From positions 1 to 44,156 of the forward strand of contig QIGO01000009.1 in assembly GCA_003230015.1 (NCBI GenBank): a DNA stretch of 44,156 nucleotides, given 5' to 3'. This document shows positions 33,269 to 41,279 of the stretch, piece by piece. The position numbers and the translations under genes are program-made. The notes beneath the pieces are model-generated. The model was not told where the DNA came from and made no database searches. It saw only the letters and a program-made list of their open reading frames with translations. This DNA comes from Alphaproteobacteria bacterium. Lineage in GTDB: Bacteria > Pseudomonadota > Alphaproteobacteria > UBA6615. The first letter of the stretch is position 1, and every line of letters starts with the position of its first letter.

Positions 33269-34477
33269 GTGTCAACAGCTTCCGAGTCGGGCGACCGGTC
33301 TGTCATTGTGCGCCCCAACGGCCAGCGCGGCTGCAGAGTCCTGATCATCCAAGTGATGCTCAGGCACTACCGAGAGGCTCTCTATGACGGCCTATCGGCG
33401 GCCATGAACGACCATGGCGTAACCCTGCGGGTGGCCTACGGCCTGCCAGACGGCCGGCAGGCGCTGAACAAGGATGACATCCCACTAGACCCGTCGGTGG
33501 GCGTGATCGTGCCGACGCGGCGCCTGCTGGGCGGCCGCCTAGTCTATCAGAGTATCTGGAAACAAATATTCTGGGCCGATTTGATTATTGTCGAGCAAGC
33601 GACCAAATATCTCATCAATTTCCCGCTGGTGCTGGCCTCGGTTCTTGGCGCCAAGAAACTTGGCTTTTGGGGGCATGGCTGGAACCATCAGCTGTCGCAA
33701 GATTCTTTTTCAGAGCGGGTAAAACGGTTTGCCGTGCCGCGGTGCGACTGGTGGTTCGCCTACACCGAGGGGGTGGCCCGTTACGTGGCCGAACAGGGGA
33801 TGGATCCAGAGCGCATCACCGTTGTCGAGAATACGGTCGATACGCGAGAGTTGATGCAGCAGGTCGTCGATGTGATCGACTCCGACCTGGCCGCGTTCAG
33901 AAGCACCCACGGGATCCCAGAATCTGCGAAGCTGGCGGTTTTCAGCGGCGCGCTCTATGAACGCAAGCGCATGCCCTTTTTGTTGGAGGCGGCGCATCAT
34001 ATTAAGGCCCAGTTGCCGGAATTCCATCTGGCGGTGATCGGCGAAGGACCGGACACCGCATTGGTGAGGGAGGCGGCGGATAAATATGATTGGATCCACG
34101 CCCTGGGCGCTACTTTCGGCAAACACAAGGCGGTATGTTACCGACTCGCGGACGTCTTCCTGTGCCCCGGGTTGGTGGGTTTGGCTATTCTTGACGCGCT
34201 GGCCGCCGACCTGCCCTTTATCACCAGCGATATTCCAATACACAGCCCGGAAATCGAGTATCTGGAAGACGGGGTGAATGGTCTGTGCCTACCCTACGAT
34301 CCCGCACTCTATGGACGTGCCGTGGCTGAGTTGCTGACCGATCGCGAGCGTCTGGAGAAAATGAAAACAGCCGCCGGTAAAACGGCGCGGGAGCTACCGA
34401 TGAGCCGCATGGTCAGTAACTATTCACAAGGTATCTTGAATTGCCTGGGGGTGGCCGAAGCCACCAAGACCGGCTGA
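33269..34477 (+). CDS. family 4 glycosyltransferase
   Basis: 402 residues from GTG 33269, which has AGGGA about 8 bases upstream. The frame is open from 33164, but those codons lack similarity. It has a GT-B fold: 'RVLIIQVMLRHYREALYDGL' at the start, 'GFWGHGWNHQ' mid-protein, 'VFSGALYERKRMPFLLEAA' at the start of the donor domain, and 'PGLVGLAILDALAADLPF' with the acidic donor-binding area. It probably extends the lipid-linked repeat unit in the cytosol. It is seven bases from the next gene, so they are co-transcribed. Confidence 0.83.
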   Translation: MSTASESGDRSVIVRPNGQRGCRVLIIQVMLRHYREALYDGLSAAMNDHGVTLRVAYGLPDGRQALNKDDIPLDPSVGVIVPTRRLLGGRLVYQSIWKQIFWADLIIVEQATKYLINFPLVLASVLGAKKLGFWGHGWNHQLSQDSFSERVKRFAVPRCDWWFAYTEGVARYVAEQGMDPERITVVENTVDTRELMQQVVDVIDSDLAAFRSTHGIPESAKLAVFSGALYERKRMPFLLEAAHHIKAQLPEFHLAVIGEGPDTALVREAADKYDWIHALGATFGKHKAVCYRLADVFLCPGLVGLAILDALAADLPFITSDIPIHSPEIEYLEDGVNGLCLPYDPALYGRAVAELLTDRERLEKMKTAAGKTARELPMSRMVSNYSQGILNCLGVAEATKTG

Positions 34478-34484
34478 TGCCCGC

Positions 34485-35957
34485 ATGATAGAGGGCTTGC
34501 GCCTGCATCGACGCCAATTCTTCCTTAGTTCGGAACAAATCGGGCTTGCCGGATGGCGATCGCTGCCGCTCGGCGATGGCGTTGTGTTCAGCCATTGCGA
34601 GGACCTTTCGGTTGCGGATTTGCGCGACGGCGATGGTACGCGCTGGCTGCTCGTCGGTGATCCTATTGAGGCCGATCCCAGCCAACCCGTGCCACCGGAC
34701 CGCATCGGTAAGACCGCAACCAACCAATTGGCGGCGGCGACCTATAGTTGGTCCGGCCGCTGGGCGTTGATTTCACGCGATCAAATATTGGGCGATGCTG
34801 GCGGGCTGCTGCCGATTTTCTATGACGCCGAAACGGCCGGCGGCAGACCAAGAGTGTCCTCGAGCTTGGCCCTGCTGTCCGAGCACGGTGCCGGCCAACG
34901 CGTGTTTGCGCGCCGGTTGAGATGGAGCCGCGGCATGGACTGGTATGCACCGCCGATTTCCCGTCTCAAAGGAATATTTAAACTACTGCCGTCACAGCGG
35001 CTTAACTTGCGGACCCTCAAATGTGCGTTCGTCGACCGCTTCAGGCCGGACATTGGGGCGGCATTGAGTGACGCCGCCAAGGTAGACAGGCTTCTGGAGT
35101 TTTATATACATTATCTCAAAATTCTATCTCAAGCCACTGATTTTGTTACCATCTTCTTGACCGGCGGGCTCGATTCCCGGACCACTTTCGCGGCCGCTAT
35201 TGCCGCCGGCGTGCCAACTCGCTGCTGCACGCATCGGCGGTTTGCACCGCGGTTCGACTTTGACATCCCGCGCACGCTCAGTAATAGGCACGGGATTCCA
35301 TACAATATCGTCGAGCGGCAGAGTCGGGGCGATGGGGCGGCCCGGCTGTTCGATGAACATTGCTTCCTGAATTGTGTCGATTTCGAGCGCGATGCCCTGG
35401 TGCACGGGCAAATGGAGTTTCGGGCGGAAGAGTCGACGGTCGCCGTTAAATCAGGCTGCTGGGAAGTCGGCAGGTGCTTTTATCACGACCTGTTCCCTTT
35501 CCCTTGGGACGCGCATAATCCTACCGCCGAAGATATTATTAGTGCTTGGCGGATGGCCCGGAGCGACACGGACATTGTAGAGGGATTGGGTACCTGGCTC
35601 GACTGGCGCCGTGATCATCCGGCGACACATGTCGACTGGCAAGACCTGTATTATATAGAACAGCGGATGTGCGGGTGGCTTAGCGCGGTTGAGCAATCAA
35701 TCGATTTGGTGGCAACGCCGGTCGTGCAACCGGCAAACTGCCAGGCCATTTTCGATCTTCTATTGTCGTTCGACCGCAATGACCGGAAGAACGGCACAGC
35801 GCAAAAGCTGATGATCCAGCGGGTCGATCCAGCGATGATGGATGTTCCGATCAACGGGCCGAGGGATCGTGTCTACGAGCTGAAATATCATGGCCTTCGC
35901 ATCATCAAGGCCGGCCGTGAGCTGAAACACCGTTACCTATCGGCGCCTCGATTATAG
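34485..35957 (+). CDS. degenerate asparagine-synthase-like protein (copy 3), no glutaminase cysteine
   Basis: 490 residues. The C-terminal part has an ATP-pyrophosphatase PP-loop TGGLDSR (226-232) preceded by 'FVTIFL', like asparagine synthetase. The N-terminal 200 residues keep the rough layout of the Ntn domain ('SGRWALISRDQILGDAGGLLPIFYD'). They begin MIEGLRLH, however, and have no Cys at position 2. It can therefore not use glutamine by the normal route. It may adenylate a carboxylate and use ammonia or another nucleophile, or have lost amidation. Function unknown. It overlaps the convergent GT4 gene by 25 bp. Confidence 0.72.
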   Translation: MIEGLRLHRRQFFLSSEQIGLAGWRSLPLGDGVVFSHCEDLSVADLRDGDGTRWLLVGDPIEADPSQPVPPDRIGKTATNQLAAATYSWSGRWALISRDQILGDAGGLLPIFYDAETAGGRPRVSSSLALLSEHGAGQRVFARRLRWSRGMDWYAPPISRLKGIFKLLPSQRLNLRTLKCAFVDRFRPDIGAALSDAAKVDRLLEFYIHYLKILSQATDFVTIFLTGGLDSRTTFAAAIAAGVPTRCCTHRRFAPRFDFDIPRTLSNRHGIPYNIVERQSRGDGAARLFDEHCFLNCVDFERDALVHGQMEFRAEESTVAVKSGCWEVGRCFYHDLFPFPWDAHNPTAEDIISAWRMARSDTDIVEGLGTWLDWRRDHPATHVDWQDLYYIEQRMCGWLSAVEQSIDLVATPVVQPANCQAIFDLLLSFDRNDRKNGTAQKLMIQRVDPAMMDVPINGPRDRVYELKYHGLRIIKAGRELKHRYLSAPRL

Positions 35958-37174
35958 GCGGTTGGCAGCGCACCGGAGTCTGTGCGGCCGGCGCGGGCAG
36001 CCGCGAGTCGATAGATCGTGGTGAGCTGTTTGACATTCTGCGCGGCAGTGAAGCGAGCCTCGAAGGTGGCGCGGGCGGCGCGGCGCATGGGGGCGTGGCT
36101 CTCGGGCCGGGCGAGCCAATCGCCGACCTGTTGGGAAAGTGCTACAGCCCTGCCGGCCTGGTAGCGCAACCCATTGCGGCCATGGTCGATCAATTCTGCC
36201 ATGGCGCCAATCTCGCTAGCGATGACGGGTGTGCCTTTGGCGAAGGCCTCAACAACAACGCGGCCGAAGGGCTCATACCATTCCGACGTTACCAGCTGCA
36301 GACTGGCGCGGCCCATGAGGTCGTAAACCTGCGGCAAGGGGCGAGGACCGAGAAGAGTAACACCCGGGATGGTTTCGGCGCGCGCCGCCAACTCAGCCGC
36401 CAGTGGTCCCTCGCCGACGATCTTCAGGGGCAACTCGTTGCCAATATGCCGCCAGGCGTCGAGCAGGGTTCCGACACCCTTCTCGGGCGACAGACGGCCG
36501 ACAAAAAGGGCGTATCCGCCGTCGCCTTGTCCAACGCCGGGATCGGGCAGAACGAAATTTGGTTTGACAGCAATCTTGTCCGGCGCGAAGCCATTGCTCG
36601 TAAACTGGTCGCGGGCAAACTCGGACAAAGCAATATACAGATCGACGCAGCGATGCCAGGTGCGGGCGGCGCGATGTACCGTCAGCATGGTGGCGATGGC
36701 GGCACTGCCAGCGGTGCTGCCGCGATAACAGCCGTGGCGTACGGCGGGCCAGGGCAGCAGCTTGCCGACGCAGTCCTGGCAGATTTTTCCGTTGCGGTGG
36801 AGGGTGCTAGCGGCGCAAAGCAAACGGTAGTTTCGCAAGCTTTGGACTACCGGAATACCGGCTCGCTTGGCGGCATAGTGGGCAGCCGGGGAAATGAGCG
36901 GGAAGAAATTCTGAACATGAACGACGTCATATGGCTGCGCGCGCAGGCGAAGGGATATCCGCCGGTAGGATTCACGGGACCAGATCGCCCGCAAGCCGGT
37001 GCCGAGAGCGCCGATCTCGGCGATGCGCCGGTTATCCTCTTCATAAAGATCAACTTCCCAGCCAAAGTCGCGCAGTGCGCCTATCTCTGCGTCCGTGGAT
37101 GCGTCCTCACCGGCGCGGGTGAGGTAGCGATTGTGGACCATAAGGACACGGGGGGGACGGCCGGCTGGATTCAT
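35933..37174 (-). CDS. family 4 glycosyltransferase
   Basis: 413 residues from ATG 37174; ATG 37192 is in frame and equally weak. It has a GT-B fold with 'VLMVHNRYLTRAGEDASTDAE' in parts at the N-terminus, 'DVVHVQNFFPLISPAAHYA', and a donor domain with 'LFVGRLSPEKGVGTLLDAW' and 'EPFGRVVVEAFAKGTPVIAS'. The E-x7-E motif of GT4 enzymes is visible in that last segment. It likely transfers one sugar of the repeat unit. It shares the minus strand with the CBM-like lipoprotein upstream (about 100 bp). Confidence 0.86.
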   Translation of the reverse strand: MNPAGRPPRVLMVHNRYLTRAGEDASTDAEIGALRDFGWEVDLYEEDNRRIAEIGALGTGLRAIWSRESYRRISLRLRAQPYDVVHVQNFFPLISPAAHYAAKRAGIPVVQSLRNYRLLCAASTLHRNGKICQDCVGKLLPWPAVRHGCYRGSTAGSAAIATMLTVHRAARTWHRCVDLYIALSEFARDQFTSNGFAPDKIAVKPNFVLPDPGVGQGDGGYALFVGRLSPEKGVGTLLDAWRHIGNELPLKIVGEGPLAAELAARAETIPGVTLLGPRPLPQVYDLMGRASLQLVTSEWYEPFGRVVVEAFAKGTPVIASEIGAMAELIDHGRNGLRYQAGRAVALSQQVGDWLARPESHAPMRRAARATFEARFTAAQNVKQLTTIYRLAAARAGRTDSGALPTAYNRGADR

Positions 37175-37270
37175 GTCACACTTGTCACGCATTGGGCGGA
37201 ACCCACGAAAGGGACGGAACGACGTGCCGGCTGGCGCCTCGTCCCGTCCGCGCCGTCAATTGAGGTTGGC

Positions 37271-37936
37271 CTACTTCGCAGCTACTGCGTCCGTGGCCTC
37301 CTTAGGCGGGATACCCAATAGCAAGGGGATGTCGAAAACCAGGGCACCGTTGCGGAGCATCTTCTCCATGCCTGGCTCCGTAGCGCCGCTCGTGCTCTCG
37401 AGGACGACACCCTCGGCCTCGGCCTGGATGAGCTTGCCGTTGATCTTTATCCAGTCGACGATGAGGTTGCGGTCGAACATCTTATCATCGACCTTTTCAT
37501 ATTTGTCGTTGCCGAAGAAGACGCTGACGACTTTCGGCCCACCGTCAGCCATGTCAACGTCGAAGCTGAGTTCTTGCCAGCGCAGATTGCCGTCGCGCCG
37601 CGTGCGGGATCCGGATGAGAAAGGAACGATGCGGCTACCACTATACGTCACCGCGAAGCCCTCGGTCGCGGTGTCGAGCGCCCAATCGACAGTACCGGCG
37701 CCGACTTCGTTGCCGTCCATGAATATGGTGAATTCAGGTCCGCCGTCGAAGCCCTCGCCGGAGATGCGGACGGTGATCTGACCGGGGCCGGCCGGGATCA
37801 ATGGCGCGTTCTCAACTGCCTCGAGGCTGGCGTTGACAACGCCGCCCTTACCGGCAGTGTCGGTGGTCGCCGAGGCACAGGCCGAAAGCAGCATTGCCGT
37901 GGCGGTAACTAGGACAATTCTTGCACTATTGCTCAT
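37271..37936 (-). CDS. lipoprotein with CBM60-like carbohydrate-binding domain
   Basis: 221 residues. The lipoprotein signal ends at LLSAC (Cys20). Residues about 50-170 look like the calcium-dependent xylan-binding CBM36/60 fold: 'GGPEFTIFMDGNEVGAGTV' in parts, then 'VSVFFGNDKY' (137-146) and 'DRNLIVDWIKING' (155-167), which usually hold the calcium- and sugar-binding residues. The tail after 170 is not recognised. It would sit in a membrane, probably the outer one, and bind the polymer or help retain it. It is a single gene flanked by the GT4 downstream and by a terminator for ugd upstream. Confidence 0.75.
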   Translation of the reverse strand: MSNSARIVLVTATAMLLSACASATTDTAGKGGVVNASLEAVENAPLIPAGPGQITVRISGEGFDGGPEFTIFMDGNEVGAGTVDWALDTATEGFAVTYSGSRIVPFSSGSRTRRDGNLRWQELSFDVDMADGGPKVVSVFFGNDKYEKVDDKMFDRNLIVDWIKINGKLIQAEAEGVVLESTSGATEPGMEKMLRNGALVFDIPLLLGIPPKEATDAVAAK

Positions 37937-38090
37937 TTCGAAATACTCCGTACCTACGTGGCAATCGGATGATGCACCGCCGACAGATGGCGGGCTCAGT
38001 GATGCCTAATACCCACTTCTTACGATGGTTTGGCGTTGTGTTGCTGGGGTAATGCGCCATAGGTTGGCCAGATCGGATTACCACCGCACC

Positions 38091-38134
38091 CGTGAAATAA
38101 AGCCGCCGCGCCCAAATGGTATACCGGGCGCGGC
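38091..38134 (-). terminator. intrinsic terminator downstream of ugd
   Basis: Read on the minus strand, CGCCGCGCCC and GGGCGCGGCG form a perfect 10-bp stem around a 12-base loop, followed by GCTTTATTTC. It lies about 40 bp after the ugd stop. The U-tract is imperfect but the stem is very strong. Confidence 0.7.
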
Positions 38135-38173
38135 GAAAACGGAAAAAAAATGGCTAGGATAGGCGAGTCGCGG

Positions 38174-39520
38174 CTACTCGGCGACCTCATATTGCTCGGA
38201 CCAGCGGGGTATCCAGGCACGGCCAATACTGACATAGTCAATCCCGACAGCGGCCATCTGGGCCGGATCGTAGAGATTGCGCAGGTCGACGATCTGAGGC
38301 TGCCGGAGCAGCAGCTTGGCACGCTGCATATCCAGGGTCTTGAACTCGTCCCACTCGGTCGCAATAACGGCAACATCGGCACCCTTCAGGGCCGCGTAGG
38401 GGTCGTTAGCCCAATTTACGTTGCTCAGTATCTTGGCGGCCTGATCCATGGCCTCCGGATCGTAGGCTTGAACACGGGCGCCGGCATTTTGCAGAGTGGT
38501 AATGATGTCGAGGCTCGGGGACTCGCGGACATCGTCGGTGTTGGCCTTAAAAGCGACGCCAAGAACCGCGACCGTGGTGCCCATGATCTGACCGCCCAGC
38601 ATGTCGAGGATGCGCGCGGCGACCGCCTGCTTGCGGTCCTCGTTGGCATCGATGGCCGCCTCGGTAACCTTCAGCCGCATGCCGGCGCGCCTGGCCAAGT
38701 TACGTAAGGCTCTGGTATCCTTGGGAAAACAGGAACCGCCGTAACCCGGGCCCGGATTCAAGAACAAGCTGCCGATACGGCTGTCCAAACCCATGCCCTT
38801 GGAAACGTCGACGATGTCGGCGCCGACCAATTCGGCGAGGTCGGCCATCTCGTTGATGAATGATATCTTGGCGGCCAAGAAGCTGTTGGCGGCGTATTTA
38901 ATCATCTCGGCGGTCTCGATATTGGTGTAGAGCACCGCGGCGCCACGCTCCGCCAAAGGCCGATACAGCACCCGCATAATGGCGCGGGCACGCTCCGTTT
39001 CAGCGCCGACGACAACACGGTCGGGATTAAGGAAATCGTCGATGGCCGCGCCTTCGCGCAGGAATTCAGGGTTGGATACAATGTCGTAGTCGAGATCGGC
39101 ATTCATCGCGGCGATGCGCTTTTGCAACAGGCGCCCGGTGCCGATGGGTACCGTGGACTTGGTTACGAGTACGGTGTGGCCGGAAAGCAAGGGGACAATT
39201 TCATCGATGGCGGCGAAAAGCTGGCTTAGATCGGCGTCGCCGTCCTCATCCTTGCTGGGCGTACCCACGGCCAGGAAAACCGCGTCAGCAGGGCCAACGG
39301 CAGTGGCCATATGGGTGGTGAATTGTAGCCGACCGGCGGCGACATTGGAGCTTACCAGATCATCGAGACCGGGCTCGTGAATAGGGATCTCGCCACGATG
39401 CAGCGCTGCTACTTTTGCGTCGTCACTGTCAACGCAGGTTACCGACCAACCAAGTTCGGCAAAGCAAGTGCCAGCCACCAGGCCTACATAGCCAGTACCG
39501 ATCACCGCTATCTGCACCAT
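38174..39520 (-). CDS. ugd: UDP-glucose 6-dehydrogenase
   Basis: 448 residues. The NAD motif is 'IAVIGTGYVGL' (4-14), then 'VGTPSKDEDGDADLS', 'NPEFLREGAAI' (150-160), Lys208 in 'AEMIKY', and catalytic Cys264 in 'GYGGSCFPKD'. It makes UDP-glucuronate from UDP-glucose with two NAD+. This is the precursor for the apiose/xylose synthase in the same locus and possibly a direct building block. ATG 39520 has AGGAG 9 bases upstream; the frame extends to 39553 without similarity. It is distinct from the AlgD-like protein (different substrate loops). A hairpin with eight T lies only about 30 bp before the start codon. Confidence 0.92.
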   Translation of the reverse strand: MVQIAVIGTGYVGLVAGTCFAELGWSVTCVDSDDAKVAALHRGEIPIHEPGLDDLVSSNVAAGRLQFTTHMATAVGPADAVFLAVGTPSKDEDGDADLSQLFAAIDEIVPLLSGHTVLVTKSTVPIGTGRLLQKRIAAMNADLDYDIVSNPEFLREGAAIDDFLNPDRVVVGAETERARAIMRVLYRPLAERGAAVLYTNIETAEMIKYAANSFLAAKISFINEMADLAELVGADIVDVSKGMGLDSRIGSLFLNPGPGYGGSCFPKDTRALRNLARRAGMRLKVTEAAIDANEDRKQAVAARILDMLGGQIMGTTVAVLGVAFKANTDDVRESPSLDIITTLQNAGARVQAYDPEAMDQAAKILSNVNWANDPYAALKGADVAVIATEWDEFKTLDMQRAKLLLRQPQIVDLRNLYDPAQMAAVGIDYVSIGRAWIPRWSEQYEVAE

Positions 39521-39550
39521 ACCAACACTCTCCTCAAAATACCTGCAACT

Positions 39551-39588
39551 CAAAAAAAATCGGGGCTATCTGTTATTCTCAGATGCCC
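39551..39588 (-). terminator. terminator or attenuator just upstream of ugd
   Basis: On the minus strand GGGC-ATCTG-AGAATAA-CAGAT-A-GCCC forms a 9-bp stem with one bulged A, followed by CGATTTTTTTT. It ends about 30 bases before the ugd start codon. It may end readthrough from kynU, or act as an attenuator in a longer ugd leader. On the plus strand the same stem is followed by four T. Confidence 0.65.
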
Positions 39589-39967
39589 TTTTCGACCTTG
39601 TTGTTATGGGTATGCATCGAAGTGGCAAAACAAAACGGTGTCTACCGCGAGGAAGGAGTAACCCCGCGGAGCGGGTGATCCCGAGGTATTTCGGCACGTC
39701 TTGAACGGCCTACTCTGAAATATTTGGGCTATATACTCGAATTGATATCCTGTTCGGGCGCTCTCCTGTTCAGTACTCGGCTGTTATACATGAATTCCGT
39801 TGCCCGGCGTTGCCGATAAGTTGGTAGTTGTTACCGATTGATCCTTGGTTATTGCTTGCTGACCAGCGACCCTATTCTTTGAGGCCGAGTGTCCAAGCTG
39901 CGGGCAATCAAACCAGGTACGGACCCATGGTTTGCCGGTGCCGATTTGTCTCAGTGGATGGATTTCG
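39589..39967. other. intergenic region between ugd and kynureninase
   Basis: About 380 bp with no supported gene. It marks the right border of the polysaccharide locus. A small hairpin CCCGC-GGA-GCGGG lies at 39663-39675. Base composition is more A/T-rich than the genes on either side. A ugd promoter upstream of the terminator-like hairpin would have to lie here. Confidence 0.5.
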
Positions 39968-41194
39968 TCAGATCTCGGAGGCCGGCGCGGCGACGCGCCA
40001 TGTCTCGTCGGCAAGAATGTCGGCGAGGCGGTCAACCGCATGCCAGAGGTCGCCATAGCGCAGAGTCAGGGGACCGAGGCCAAAACGGACCGTGTCGGGG
40101 GCGCGGTGGGAGCAGATGACGCCGCGCCGGGCAAGGGCCTCGACTAGGGCCGCGCCATCCGGGTGGCTAATGCTTATATGGCCGCCCTGGCTGCCGTAGG
40201 CGCGCGGCGAGACCAGGGGTACGCCTGGGCACCGCTGGTCGAGCAGGCCGATCAGCAGTCGGCTGAGGGCGGCGTGCTTGGCATGAATATCGTGTGGGGC
40301 GAGGGTGGACCAGATCTCCAGGGCGGTTTCGAGAACCGCGTTGGCAAGAACGGGAGGGGTGCCGCAGAGCTGGCGGCCGATCCCCGGGGCGGGCACATAG
40401 CCGGTGGCAAACTCGAATTGAGCCGCGTGGCCCATCCAACCGGTCAGGGCAGGTTTGACCGCATCCTGGTGGCGCCCCGCGGTGAACAGGAAAGCCGGCG
40501 CACCAGGGCCGCCGCAAAGATATTTGTAGGTGCAGCCGACGGCGAAGTCGGCGCCGGCGGCATTGAGATCGACGGGGATGGCGCCGGCGGCGTGGGAGAG
40601 ATCCCACAGGGCCAAGGCACCGGCCTGATGAGCTACCTGGGTTAATCGGTCCATATGGAGGCGCTGGCCGGTGCGGTAATCGACCAGGCTCAGAGACAAG
40701 ACAGCGGTATCCTGATCGATGTAACCGGCGGGGTCGTCGCCCTCGGGGACGAGGCGGAACTCACACGCCTGGCCAAGCAAATCATCCAACCCCTGGGCGA
40801 TGTAGAGGTTGCTGGGGAAGTTACCGGCCTCGGAAACAATTACCCGCCGGCCAGGGCGAAGTTTTAGAGCCCCGGCGAGGAGCTTGAAGAGGTTTATGGA
40901 AGTGCTGTCGCAGACCAGGACCTCGCCCGGCGCGGCGCCAATCAAGGGGGCTATGCGGTCGCCAAGGCGCTTGGGTGCCGATAACCATTCGCCGGTGGAC
41001 CAGCTGCGGCGCCGATCCCGGCTCCATCCGTCGGCCATTAGCTGCCGGAGGCGCTGGGGGGCAGCCTTGGGCATGGCGCCGATGGAATTGGCATCGAGAT
41101 AGATGCGCCCGCCCGGCGGGCGGTCGAAAAGGTCTTGCACCGGGGCAAGCGGATCGGCGCGGTCCATGGCCTGGCACTGCTCATAGGTGATCAT
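39968..41194 (-). CDS. kynU: kynureninase
   Basis: 408 residues of the PLP-dependent aspartate aminotransferase fold, normal length for KynU. Markers are 'IYLDANSIGAMPK' near the N-terminus, 'ALWDLSHAAGAIPVDL' (Asp198, His201), and the PLP lysine Lys224 in 'VGCTYKYLCGGPG'. It cleaves kynurenine to anthranilate and alanine (or 3-hydroxykynurenine to 3-hydroxyanthranilate) in tryptophan breakdown. ATG 41194 has AAAGGA upstream; the frame extends to 41569, but only as antisense of hyuA. It diverges from hyuA across 85 bp. No other kyn gene is in the window. Confidence 0.93.
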   Translation of the reverse strand: MITYEQCQAMDRADPLAPVQDLFDRPPGGRIYLDANSIGAMPKAAPQRLRQLMADGWSRDRRRSWSTGEWLSAPKRLGDRIAPLIGAAPGEVLVCDSTSINLFKLLAGALKLRPGRRVIVSEAGNFPSNLYIAQGLDDLLGQACEFRLVPEGDDPAGYIDQDTAVLSLSLVDYRTGQRLHMDRLTQVAHQAGALALWDLSHAAGAIPVDLNAAGADFAVGCTYKYLCGGPGAPAFLFTAGRHQDAVKPALTGWMGHAAQFEFATGYVPAPGIGRQLCGTPPVLANAVLETALEIWSTLAPHDIHAKHAALSRLLIGLLDQRCPGVPLVSPRAYGSQGGHISISHPDGAALVEALARRGVICSHRAPDTVRFGLGPLTLRYGDLWHAVDRLADILADETWRVAAPASEI

Positions 41195-41240
41195 GATGTT
41201 CCTTTCGGTACCCGCCGCGGCAAATGCTATAGGTACTAAA

Positions 41241-41256
41241 ATATGTAATGTCATAT
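41241..41256. promoter_or_regulatory. candidate operator palindrome between kynU and hyuA
   Basis: ATATG-TAATGT-CATAT is a perfect 5-bp-arm inverted repeat in the 85-bp divergent gap, inside an A/T-rich patch that may also hold the -10 elements. A dimeric regulator controlling both genes could bind here. The arms are short, so chance is possible. Confidence 0.3.
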
Positions 41257-41279
41257 GATATCGGCAGGAGACAAACCGT

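Noticed and set aside
39828-40058. Small plus-strand frame at the end of kynU
   Set aside because: Overlaps the kynU 3' end in antisense, and the translation is Arg-rich and unrecognisable.
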